From positions 1 to 8,270 of the forward strand of contig PKWQ01000353.1 in NCBI GenBank assembly GCA_003133265.1: DNA of 8,270 nucleotides, given 5' to 3'. A program made the translations under genes and the position numbers. Under the pieces are notes generated by a model that saw only the letters and a list, made by a program, of their open reading frames with translations, did no database searches and had not been told where the DNA came from. Numbering within the stretch: position 1 is the first letter of the stretch; the number at the start of each line of letters is the position of its first letter. The DNA is from Acetobacteraceae bacterium. Lineage in GTDB: Bacteria; Pseudomonadota; Alphaproteobacteria; Acetobacterales; Acetobacteraceae. This document shows, one piece after another, positions 1-6,520 of the stretch.

Positions 1-1
1 G

Positions 2-289
2 TGCGCCGAAGTGGCGCGGGACGCCGCCGCCGCGGTGGTGGCCGGGCTGGACGCGGGCGCATGGCAGCCGGGGGCGCCGCCGGCGACGCTGACCGGCATC
101 AGATTGCTCTCTGCCGACCTACTCGGGCGTATGCATAGCTACCGCGCGGATTTTGCACCTGACCCCCAGGATGCTATCGACGCACTGTTCGGGGATGTCT
201 CGACCCTTCTGGGGATCGCCCGAGGCGCGAGATCGGTGAAACAGAGCAGACTTGGGATGGCTCTCTTGAAGCAAGAAATCAGCGAATGA
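2..289 (+). CDS. 3' end of an unrecognised protein gene (partial)
   Basis: The reading frame is open from the first complete codon at position 2 to a TGA at 287-289, giving about 95 residues. The gene probably begins outside the window. A GTG at position 11 could in principle be a start, but no ribosome binding site can be seen in the few bases before it. I do not recognise the family. The visible part is Ala/Gly-rich at first, then mixed helical (around LLGRMHSYRADFAPDPQDAI), and ends in a basic/polar tail. It has no Cys pairs, membrane segments or clear motif. The stop overlaps the start of the MoxR ATPase gene by ATGA, so the two are probably translationally coupled and belong to one operon. 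Codon use changes around nt 103: earlier codons end almost only in G or C, later ones often in A or T. Confidence 0.55.
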   Translation, partial: CAEVARDAAAAVVAGLDAGAWQPGAPPATLTGIRLLSADLLGRMHSYRADFAPDPQDAIDALFGDVSTLLGIARGARSVKQSRLGMALLKQEISE

Positions 290-1242
290 CCGGAAACGTC
301 GACCAATTACTGGGATCGATCGATGCCGTGGAAAACGGCCTCGGCTCGGTCGGCTATATCGCCAACCGGCAGATCTGCACCGCGGTGTATCTGTCGCATC
401 ATTTGCACAAGCCCATTCTGGTGGAAGGCCCAGCCGGCGTCGGCAAGACCGAGCTGGCCAAATCGGTGGCGTCCTACCTGGATATGCCGCTGATCCGGAT
501 GCAGTGCTATGAGGGGCTGGACGAGTCCAAGGCGCTGTATGAGTGGAAATACGGCAAGCAGCTCCTCTACACCCAAATCCTGAAGGACAAGCTGGGCCAG
601 CTGTTCGGCCTGACCGAGACGATCGAGCAGGCGCTGGAGAAGCTCCACGGCTTCTCCGACGTGTTCTTCTCGCACCACTTCCTGGAGCCGCGCCCGCTGC
701 TGCGCGCGTTGCAGCAGGAAAACGGCGCGGTGCTGCTGATCGACGAGATCGACAAGTCCGACCAGGAGTTCGAAGCATTCCTGCTGGAAATCCTGTCGGA
801 CTACCAGGTGACGATCCCGGAAATCGGCGTGGTGGAGGCGGTGACCCCGCCGATCGTGTTCCTGACGTCGAACTCCATGCGCGATCTGGGCGACGCGCTG
901 AAGCGGCGCTGCCTGCATCTGCATATCGGCTTCCCCGACGCGAAACTGGAAGCGCGGATCATCGATACCCGCGTGCCGGGAATCGACGAGAGGCTGCGCA
1001 AGCAGCTGGTCAGTTTCGTGCAGCAGTTGCGCACCCTGGAGCTGAAGAAGCTGCCATCGGTGTCGGAGACGATCGACTGGGCGCGGGTGCTGGTGCTGCT
1101 GCACGCGAACATGCTGCAAGCCGACATGGTGCGCGACACGCTGAACGTGCTGCTGAAATTCGAGAGCGACATCGAAGCGGCCGGCAAGCAGATCGACAGC
1201 ATGACCCACAAGGCGCGCAAGGAAGCAGGGTTTGTCGACTAG
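286..1242 (+). CDS. MoxR-family AAA+ ATPase (CoxD-like)
   Basis: The 318-residue protein is a single AAA+ module. It has a Walker A motif GPAGVGKT (residues 48-55), a Walker B motif VLLIDEID (149-156), a sensor-1 strand FLTSNS with Asn196, and an arginine-finger region LKRRC (Arg207/Arg208). A helical lid follows to the C-terminus. Length and motif order fit cytoplasmic MoxR ATPases such as CoxD. These hydrolyse ATP to remodel or activate a partner enzyme, typically together with a VWA-domain protein. That partner is encoded immediately downstream and overlaps this gene by 11 nt. The ATG start lies in an ATGA overlap with the upstream gene. The sequence before it has only a weak purine-rich stretch, so initiation probably depends on coupling. 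The family assignment is firm. The client enzyme cannot be told from this window, and the CoxD comparison rests on the VWA partner type. Confidence 0.93.
   Translation: MTGNVDQLLGSIDAVENGLGSVGYIANRQICTAVYLSHHLHKPILVEGPAGVGKTELAKSVASYLDMPLIRMQCYEGLDESKALYEWKYGKQLLYTQILKDKLGQLFGLTETIEQALEKLHGFSDVFFSHHFLEPRPLLRALQQENGAVLLIDEIDKSDQEFEAFLLEILSDYQVTIPEIGVVEAVTPPIVFLTSNSMRDLGDALKRRCLHLHIGFPDAKLEARIIDTRVPGIDERLRKQLVSFVQQLRTLELKKLPSVSETIDWARVLVLLHANMLQADMVRDTLNVLLKFESDIEAAGKQIDSMTHKARKEAGFVD
1219..1234 (+). promoter_or_regulatory. Ribosome binding site deciding the TTG start of the VWA gene
   Basis: AAGGAAG at 1219-1225 lies 6 nt before a TTG at 1232-1234, inside the last codons of the MoxR ATPase gene. 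No ATG is available near the N-terminus of the VWA frame. The next in-frame start-like codon is a GTG at 1316, and using it would remove the first 28 residues. The strong site and its good spacing favour TTG. Confidence 0.6.
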
Positions 1243-2659
1243 CGCCATCCATACCGGCGTCGCTCCGGCCCATACCGGGCCGACGATCAGCGAGCCGCTG
1301 CGGCGGTTCCTGACCGTGGCGCGCGGCGCGGGCGTACGCATTTCCTCGGCCGAGAGCATCGACGCGATGCGCGCGGTGGATGTGATCGGCTTTGACGACC
1401 GCACCACGCTGAAGGACACGCTGTCGCTGGTGGTGGCGAAGTCCGTGGAGGAGAAGCAGATCTTCGACGATTGCTTCGACCTTTATTTCCAGCGCAACGA
1501 TTTCGCCAAGTCGAACGAACCGGGCTTCCGCAGCCAGCCGCAGGACCATGAGGATGGCGAAGCCGGCGGCGAGGGCATGCCCGGGATGGGGGGCGGCGGA
1601 CCCAAGCTGGCCGCGATGCTGCTGGCCGACGACCGCGTGGCGATGGCGCAGGCGATGGAACAGGCGGCGGAAGCGATCGGGCTGACCAAGATCAGCTTCT
1701 TCACCCAGACCAACCTGTATACCCGCCGGATCATGGAAAAGATGGGCATTCGCCCGGTGGAGCGCGAGATCGAGGCACTGCGCAAGGAAGACAGCGATGC
1801 CGCGAACGATCGCGCCGACCGGCTGGAAGGTGGGCGCGAGCGGCTGCGCGATCAGGTGCGCGACTTCGTCGAGCGGCATCTGGCGATGTTCGCCAAGGGC
1901 GAGAACGAGAAGTTCCGCGAGGAATTCCTAAAATCCGCCAAGCTGACCAACATGGAGCGGCGCGACCAGGACCGGATGCGGGTGATCGTGCGCGCCATCG
2001 CCAAGAAGCTGGCGGAGAAATACGGCCGTAACCGCAAGAAGAAGAATCGCGGCCAACTCGACACCCGCAAGACCATCCGGCGCAACATGGCCTGGGAGGC
2101 GATCCCGTTCATCACCGTCTGGAAACAGAAGAAGATCGACAAGCCGAAGGTGATGGTGCTGTGCGACGTCTCCGGCTCGGTCGCGGCGATGGCGCAGTTC
2201 CTGCTGCTGTTCCTGTACACGCTGAACGAGGCGCTTTCCAACATCCGCAGCTTCGCCTTCGCCGGCAACCTGATCGAGGTCAGCGACATCCTGGAAAAAC
2301 AGGACATCGATCAGGCGATCCTGAAGATCATGAGCACCGTCGGCTTCGGCTCTTCCAACTACGGCAATTCCTTCCTGGATTTCGAGGAAGGCTATTTCGC
2401 CGCCGTCGACAGCAAGACCACGGTGATCATCCTGGGCGACGGGCGCGGCAACCACACCGATCCACGCACCGACATCATCCAACGCCTATCGGAACGCGCC
2501 AAGCGGCTGATCTGGCTGAACCCGGAATACCGCTCGTCCTGGGGCACCGGCGATTCCGACATGCCGCGCTACGCCCCGTATTGTCATGTGCTGACCGTGT
2601 GCAACACGATCCGGCATCTGGAGCACATAGTGACGGATATGCTGAAGGGTTCTCGATAA
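1232..2659 (+). CDS. CoxE-like VWA domain protein
   Basis: The 475-residue protein has the CoxE-like layout. A helical N-terminal region (about 22-90) is followed by a Gly-rich linker (about 112-123), a highly charged helical section (about 175-285) and a C-terminal VWA domain (about 305-470). A stretch RGQLDTRKTIRRNMAWEA typical of the family leads into the domain. The metal-ion-dependent adhesion site is visible as DVSGS (312-316) and a later LGDGRGN with Asp403. The end motif LIWLNPEYRSSWGTGDSDM (residues 426-444) is a CoxE hallmark. Where a threonine usually completes the metal site there is GSSNYG (373-378), so serine may substitute. No signal peptide or membrane segment is seen, so it should be cytoplasmic. 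In known systems such proteins act with a MoxR ATPase to mature a metalloenzyme. The 11-nt overlap with the ATPase gene supports that pairing. The start is TTG. Confidence 0.92.
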   Translation: MSTSAIHTGVAPAHTGPTISEPLRRFLTVARGAGVRISSAESIDAMRAVDVIGFDDRTTLKDTLSLVVAKSVEEKQIFDDCFDLYFQRNDFAKSNEPGFRSQPQDHEDGEAGGEGMPGMGGGGPKLAAMLLADDRVAMAQAMEQAAEAIGLTKISFFTQTNLYTRRIMEKMGIRPVEREIEALRKEDSDAANDRADRLEGGRERLRDQVRDFVERHLAMFAKGENEKFREEFLKSAKLTNMERRDQDRMRVIVRAIAKKLAEKYGRNRKKKNRGQLDTRKTIRRNMAWEAIPFITVWKQKKIDKPKVMVLCDVSGSVAAMAQFLLLFLYTLNEALSNIRSFAFAGNLIEVSDILEKQDIDQAILKIMSTVGFGSSNYGNSFLDFEEGYFAAVDSKTTVIILGDGRGNHTDPRTDIIQRLSERAKRLIWLNPEYRSSWGTGDSDMPRYAPYCHVLTVCNTIRHLEHIVTDMLKGSR

Positions 2660-2677
2660 CACCCCTGGGAAGACAAC

Positions 2678-3199
2678 ATGAGCCGACTGTTCGGACCGCT
2701 GCGGCAGATGGGATACGTGGTGCGCGACATCGAGAAGGCGATGCACCACTGGTCGACCGTCTGCGGCATAGGACCTTGGTACTACTTCGAGAAGAATACG
2801 TTCACCAAATTCGTCTACGATGGCAAGGAATACAACGACGTCCATATGTCCGCCGCCTTCGCCAACTCCGGCGAGGTGCAGGTGGAGCTGATCCAGCAGA
2901 AATGCGACACGCCCAGCATGTGGCGCGATTTCATCCAGTCCGGCCGCGAGGGGTTGCAGCACTGGTCGAGCTGGCCGGAGAACTACGACGAGCTGTACGA
3001 GCGGGCGCTGGCGAACGGCTACACCGTGGGCCACGAAGGCATCGGCGGGCGCGGCCGCTTCGTCTATTTCAAGCAAGAAGGCCATACCGGCACGATCATC
3101 GAAATGTCGCACCTGAACCCGACGCGCAAGCAGTTCTTCGACATGGTGCGCGACGCCGGGCAGAACTGGGACGGACGCGACCCGATCCGGCGGCTGTAG
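2678..3199 (+). CDS. VOC-superfamily (glyoxalase-fold) protein
   Basis: The 173-residue protein has two beta-alpha-beta-beta-beta halves, as expected of a vicinal oxygen chelate (VOC) fold of the glyoxalase/methylmalonyl-CoA epimerase type. The usual metal-ligand positions read Gln10 (in LRQMGYVVRD), Glu70 (in VQVELIQQ), His95 (in GLQHWSSW) and Glu142 (in GTIIEMS). This is a complete set, of the Gln-Glu-His-Glu kind known from human glyoxalase I. It therefore looks like an active metal-dependent isomerase, lyase or epimerase rather than a drug-binding relative, but the substrate is unknown. The ATG is preceded by GGGAAG 5 nt upstream. The gene follows the VWA gene by 18 nt on the same strand and is probably the last gene of that operon. 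Ligands were placed by motif position, not by alignment. Confidence 0.85.
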   Translation: MSRLFGPLRQMGYVVRDIEKAMHHWSTVCGIGPWYYFEKNTFTKFVYDGKEYNDVHMSAAFANSGEVQVELIQQKCDTPSMWRDFIQSGREGLQHWSSWPENYDELYERALANGYTVGHEGIGGRGRFVYFKQEGHTGTIIEMSHLNPTRKQFFDMVRDAGQNWDGRDPIRRL

Positions 3200-3223
3200 C
3201 GGGAGGCGCCGGCCAGCGAGGTC

Positions 3224-3526
3224 CTAGCGCCGCCCGCGTTCGGAGCCGCGCCGGTCGGCTGGCGGGCGCGTGAGCGTCAGCGCCGCCCCGGCTGAAACCA
3301 GACCCAGCGCCGCCGGCAGCATCCAGGCGGGACGCAGCAACAGCGGCAGCAGCAATCCGTCCGCCATCCAGGCCGGCAGTGCCGCGCGCAGCCTGGTCGG
3401 TAGCATCGGATCGATCCTGCTCAGCATATCCCCCAGCGCGAGGTCGAACGTCTCGGCGCTGGCGAGCGCGAACGCCCCCACCAGGAGAATCGCCGCCAGG
3501 ATCGACAGGATACGATGCGCGATCAC
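3224..3526 (-). CDS. Small membrane protein coupled to msrP
   Basis: This is a 100-residue protein with a hydrophobic N-terminal segment (about 5-24, ending ALASAETF, so either a membrane anchor or a cleavable signal peptide). A second hydrophobic stretch at about 54-86 is interrupted by a single Arg/Pro, and the tail is Arg-rich and presumably cytoplasmic. It starts with GTG at 3526, overlapping the msrP stop as GTGA, with a modest GGAAAAG upstream. The tight overlap is the main argument that it is a real gene. The position is where msrQ, the haem b quinol-linked partner of MsrP, is often found. This protein is much shorter and contains one His (His4) and no Cys, so it cannot be a classic bis-His haem protein. 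I do not recognise the family. It may anchor or assist the periplasmic oxidoreductase. Confidence 0.6.
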   Translation of the reverse strand: MIAHRILSILAAILLVGAFALASAETFDLALGDMLSRIDPMLPTRLRAALPAWMADGLLLPLLLRPAWMLPAALGLVSAGAALTLTRPPADRRGSERGRR

Positions 3527-4446
3527 ATGAACAACTTTTCCGACTTCAGGTTGTCGTACAGGCCAGCCACGAACGCACCATAGCCGTTATATATCTGCGT
3601 TGGCACGCGTTCATTGCTGCCGAGCAGCCGCTCGCTCGCCTGGCTCCAGCGCGGATGCGACACGGCGGGGTTCACGTTCGCCCAGAAGCCATATTCGGCC
3701 GGCTGAATCGCCTCCCAGAAGGTCTTTGGCCGGGTTTCCGTGAAACTGATCTTGACCAGCGACTTCGCCGACTTGAAACCGTATTTCCACGGCACCGTCA
3801 GGCGGAGCGGCGCCCCGTTCTGCGGCGGCAGCGGCTTGCCGTACAAGCCGGTTGAAATGAACGCCAGATCGTTCGCCGCCTCGGCCATCGTCAGCGCCTC
3901 GACATAGGGCCAGGGATACCAGGGCGCGCTCAGCCCCGGCATCGTCTTCTTGTCGACCTGCGTCTCGAACACGACGAATTTCGCCGATGCGAGCGGCTCG
4001 GCGATGGCGAGCAGCTTGCTCAGCGGAAAGCCGGTCCAGGGCACGGTCATCGCCCAGGCCTCGACGCAGCGATGGCGGTAGATGCGCTCCTCCGGCGCGA
4101 CCTGCTTCAGCAGGTCGTCGATGTCGATGCTGCGCGGCTGCTTGACCATCCCGTCCAGGCGGATGCTCCAGGGCCGCAGCTTGAGCGCCTGCGCCTCGCG
4201 CCAGAGATCCTTGTCGTCGCTGAATTCGTAGAAGTTGTTGTAGGTGGTCGCGTCCTTCTCGGCGGTCAGCGCGCGGCCGGCCTCGAATGCCGGGTTGCGC
4301 GGCGGGCCGGCCTCCTCGGCATAAGCGGTCCCGGCGAACGCCAGCGCCAGCGAACCCCCCAGCAGACCGCGCCGGTTCGTCATCACGGCCTCCGGGGTCA
4401 CCATATGCTCAGGGATCTCCCAGCCACGGCGTCTGACGATGTGCAT
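3523..4446 (-). CDS. msrP: Periplasmic methionine sulfoxide reductase catalytic subunit, MsrP/YedY-type molybdoenzyme
   Basis: The 307-residue protein belongs to the sulfite-oxidase-fold molybdopterin family, MsrP (YedY) branch. Family members reduce oxidised methionines in periplasmic proteins with electrons from the membrane. The N-terminus has a Tat signal: Asn24-Arg25-Arg26-Gly-Leu-Leu, a hydrophobic stretch, then AYA|EE as likely cleavage after residue 43. The molybdenum ligand is Cys127 in YRHRCVEAWAMTVPW. Other family blocks are TYNNFYEF (68-75), PWYPWPY (175-181), LPPQNGAPLRL (206-216), PWKYGFKSAKS (219-229) and the C-terminal YNGYGAFVAGLY (286-297). Length matches the family. The ATG at 4446 has GGGAGAGAG just upstream. 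The first 22 residues precede the Tat core, so a start at Met22 is possible. The usual msrQ partner is not adjacent; a coupled small membrane protein follows instead. Confidence 0.93.
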   Translation of the reverse strand: MHIVRRRGWEIPEHMVTPEAVMTNRRGLLGGSLALAFAGTAYAEEAGPPRNPAFEAGRALTAEKDATTYNNFYEFSDDKDLWREAQALKLRPWSIRLDGMVKQPRSIDIDDLLKQVAPEERIYRHRCVEAWAMTVPWTGFPLSKLLAIAEPLASAKFVVFETQVDKKTMPGLSAPWYPWPYVEALTMAEAANDLAFISTGLYGKPLPPQNGAPLRLTVPWKYGFKSAKSLVKISFTETRPKTFWEAIQPAEYGFWANVNPAVSHPRWSQASERLLGSNERVPTQIYNGYGAFVAGLYDNLKSEKLFM

Positions 4447-4480
4447 TGCTCTCTCTCCCTGTTACCATTCGATCTAGGGA

Positions 4481-4509
4481 GGCGGGGCCGGGCTTTCATC
4501 GGCTCCGCC
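4481..4509. repeat. Inverted repeat in the msrP / desulfhydrase divergent intergenic region
   Basis: GGCGGGGCCG (4481-4490) and CGGCTCCGCC (4500-4509) are inverted copies with one non-Watson-Crick position (G/T), separated by a 9-nt loop. They are the most striking element in the 133-bp region between the divergent msrP and D-cysteine desulfhydrase-like genes. They lie 34 nt from the msrP start codon and 70 nt from the other. An AT-rich TAATAT (4511-4516) follows directly and could be a -10 element toward the desulfhydrase gene, though no good -35 is visible. The repeat could be an operator for both genes or an RNA hairpin in a leader. There is no T-tract suggesting a terminator. The sequence shows the symmetry; its role is inference. 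Confidence 0.4.
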
Positions 4510-4579
4510 CTAATATCTCTGCATTGTCGGACACGCCGCGATGGGGAACATTACACCGCCTCGCGCACAGGAGAGTTTC

Positions 4580-5590
4580 ATGCATCTCGCCCGCTTCCCC
4601 CGCCTCCGGCTGTTTCCCGCGCCCACCCCGCTGGAGCCGCTGCCGAACCTGACCAAACATCTGGGCGGACCGCAGATCTGGATCAAGCGCGACGACTGTA
4701 CGGTGGTCGCGACCGGCGGCAACAAGGTCCGCAAGCTGGAGTTCCTGGCCGGGGAGGCGCTGGCGCTGGGCGCGGACCATCTGATCACCCAGGGCGCGGT
4801 GCAGTCGAACCATGTGCGCCAGACCGCGGCGGTGGCGGCAAGGCTCGGCATGAAGTTCACCGCGCTGCTGGAGCACCGGATCGACACCAACGACCGCGAC
4901 TATCTCAACAGCGGCAACGTGCTGCTCGACCGGCTGATGGGTGCGGCGTTGGAATACCGCCCGGGCGGCACCGACATGCAGGCGGCGCTCGAGGCCAAGA
5001 CCGACGAACTGCGCGCGGCCGGGCAGACGCCCTACATGATCCCCGGCGGCGGTTCGAACCGCGTCGGCGCGCTGGGCTATGTCGGTTGCGCGCAGGAGTT
5101 GATGCAGCAAGCCGATGAAATGGGGCTGAAGATCGACCGCGTGGTGCACGCCACCGGCAGCTCCGGAACCCAGGCAGGGCTGGTGGTCGGGCTGGAGGGG
5201 GTCAATTCCGGCGTCCGCGTGCTGGGCATCGGCGTGCGCGCGCCGAAGGACCGCCAGGAAGCCAACGTGCATAAGCTGGCGGAAGCCACCGCCGACTATT
5301 GCGGCGTGAAAGGCGGCATCGCGCGATCCGCCGTGGAGGCCAATTGCGACTATGTCGGCGCCGGCTACGGCATCCCGACCCCCGGCATGGCCGAGGCGGT
5401 GACGATGCTGGCCCGCCTGGAAGGCGTGCTGCTCGACCCCGTCTATTCCGGCAAGGGCATGGCCGGACTGATCGACCTGATCCGCAAGGGCGAGATCGGC
5501 AAGCAGGAGACCGTGGTGTTCATCCACACCGGCGGCGCGGTGGGGCTGTACGGCTACAACGGGTTCTTCGAGCAGGCGTTGGCGGGGTAA
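4580..5590 (+). CDS. PLP-dependent D-cysteine desulfhydrase / L-cysteate sulfo-lyase family enzyme
   Basis: The 336-residue enzyme is of the fold-type II PLP family that includes D-cysteine desulfhydrase (DcyD), ACC deaminase and L-cysteate sulfo-lyase (CuyA). Lys49 in ATGGNKVRKLEF is the expected Schiff-base lysine. QSNH (75-78), PGGGSN (155-160), the phosphate-binding ATGSSGT (191-197), DPVYSGKG (286-293) and IHTGGAVGLYGY (315-326) are family blocks. Reactions in the family release sulfide from D-cysteine or sulfite from L-cysteate, giving pyruvate and ammonia. The N-terminal MHLARFPRLRL and the general pattern recall CuyA-like proteins, but substrate choice cannot be settled here. I chose the ATG at 4580 because AGGAG lies 6 nt upstream; an upstream in-frame ATG at 4541 lacks a site. 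Divergent from msrP and convergent with the D-amino-acid transaminase gene (7-nt gap). Confidence 0.9.
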   Translation: MHLARFPRLRLFPAPTPLEPLPNLTKHLGGPQIWIKRDDCTVVATGGNKVRKLEFLAGEALALGADHLITQGAVQSNHVRQTAAVAARLGMKFTALLEHRIDTNDRDYLNSGNVLLDRLMGAALEYRPGGTDMQAALEAKTDELRAAGQTPYMIPGGGSNRVGALGYVGCAQELMQQADEMGLKIDRVVHATGSSGTQAGLVVGLEGVNSGVRVLGIGVRAPKDRQEANVHKLAEATADYCGVKGGIARSAVEANCDYVGAGYGIPTPGMAEAVTMLARLEGVLLDPVYSGKGMAGLIDLIRKGEIGKQETVVFIHTGGAVGLYGYNGFFEQALAG

Positions 5591-5607
5591 CGCGGCGTCA
5601 CGTCGCG
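5591..5607 (+). terminator. Weak hairpin between convergent genes
   Basis: CGCGGCG-TCA-CGTCGCG can form a 7-bp stem (one G-U pair) with a 3-nt loop, directly after the TAA of the desulfhydrase-like gene and over the last codons of dat. No T-tract follows, so intrinsic termination is doubtful. It may only slow or mark the end of the + strand transcript. Confidence 0.2.
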
Positions 5608-6467
5608 TTCCTCGGCCCGCCCTTCACATGGCGGGCGAACAGGTCGAACAGGCGACGGGTCACCGGCCCGACCTCGCCGGTACCGACCGGCTTGGCGTCG
5701 ATCTTCACGATCGGCTTCACGAAGCTGGTGGCGCTGGACAGGAACGCCTCCCGCGCCTCGCGCATCTCGGCCTCGCTGAACGCGGTCTCGGAGAACGCGA
5801 TGCCTTCCGCGCGCATCAGGGCGATCAGCGCATCGCGGGTGCAGCCCGGCAGGATCGCGTGATCCAGGAAGCGGGTACGCAGCACACCGTCCTTGTCGAC
5901 GATCCAGAAGCTGGTCGCCGCCCCCTCCGTCACCATGCCGTTGGCGTCGATCAGGATCGCCTCGATGGCGCCCTGCTCGCGCGCCGCCTGACGCGCCAGC
6001 ACGTTGGGCAGCAGGCCGACGGACTTGATGTCGCAACGCGCCCAGCGCTGGTCCGGCTGGGTGATGGCGGTCGCGGTCCATTTGGTAATATCGGTCGGAT
6101 AGGGCGGGGTGCGGCGGACGGTAACGACGATGGCGGGCGGAACCGGCTTGGCCGGAAACGCATGGTCGCGCCGCGCCACGCCACGGGTGATCTGCATATA
6201 CAGCAGCCCCTCGGTGATGCGGTTGCGCCGCGCCACCTCAGCCAGCACATGGCGCAGCGCCGCGCGGCCCATCGGCTGCGGCAGTCGGATTTCGCGCAGG
6301 CTGCGCTCCAGCCGGCCCAGATGCCGGTCCTCGTCGATGAAGCGGCCGTTGTACAGCTGCACCACCTCGTAGACGCCATCGCCGAACTGGTAGCCGCGAT
6401 CCTCGATGTTCACGCTCGCCTCGCGCTGCGGCAGGTAGCGTCCATTGACATAGGCGATGCGGCTCAT
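5598..6467 (-). CDS. dat: D-amino-acid transaminase (D-alanine aminotransferase)
   Basis: The 289-residue PLP enzyme is a fold-type IV (class IV) aminotransferase. It is expected to interconvert D-alanine and D-glutamate, supplying peptidoglycan or degrading D-amino acids. Features seen are EDRGYQFGDGVYEVV (22-36), the PLP lysine Lys148 in DIKSVGLLPNV, Glu181 in VTEGAATSF, and ILPGCTRDAL (205-214). The residues that trap the D-substrate carboxylate in the Bacillus enzyme (Tyr31, Arg98, His100) have clear counterparts here: Tyr33, Arg100 and His102 in TRGVARRDHAFP. This argues for D-amino acids rather than branched-chain L-amino acids. The ATG at 6467 has CGGGAGAT about 7 nt upstream; a longer frame back to 6608 would run over the start of the divergent gene and is not used. 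In many alphaproteobacteria a dat gene follows ntrX. Confidence 0.9.
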   Translation of the reverse strand: MSRIAYVNGRYLPQREASVNIEDRGYQFGDGVYEVVQLYNGRFIDEDRHLGRLERSLREIRLPQPMGRAALRHVLAEVARRNRITEGLLYMQITRGVARRDHAFPAKPVPPAIVVTVRRTPPYPTDITKWTATAITQPDQRWARCDIKSVGLLPNVLARQAAREQGAIEAILIDANGMVTEGAATSFWIVDKDGVLRTRFLDHAILPGCTRDALIALMRAEGIAFSETAFSEAEMREAREAFLSSATSFVKPIVKIDAKPVGTGEVGPVTRRLFDLFARHVKGGPRNAT

Positions 6468-6520
6468 GCGGTATCTCCCGGCGATCGTGACGCGGCCACG
6501 ATAGCCAGTCGCGCCCGACA

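Noticed and set aside
307..1419. 370-codon open frame on the - strand opposite the MoxR ATPase gene
   Set aside because: It has low-complexity Gln/His/Arg/Leu composition and no recognisable domain, and it is fully explained as a shadow of the + strand ATPase.
2161..3273. 370-codon + strand frame over the VWA and VOC genes
   Set aside because: Arg/His-rich out-of-frame translation crossing two real genes; no domain.
3270..3530. 86-codon + strand frame opposite the small membrane protein
   Set aside because: The - strand frame has a hydrophobic membrane profile and a GTGA coupling to msrP. The + strand one is Ser/Ala-rich with neither.
4541..4579. Upstream ATG extending the desulfhydrase-like protein by 13 residues
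   Set aside because: No ribosome binding site lies before it, whereas AGGAG is ideally spaced before the ATG at 4580, and the family N-terminus begins there.
4072..5118. 348-codon + strand frame spanning msrP (antisense) and the desulfhydrase gene
   Set aside because: It crosses a divergent promoter region and two real genes, with Arg/Ala-rich composition and no motifs.
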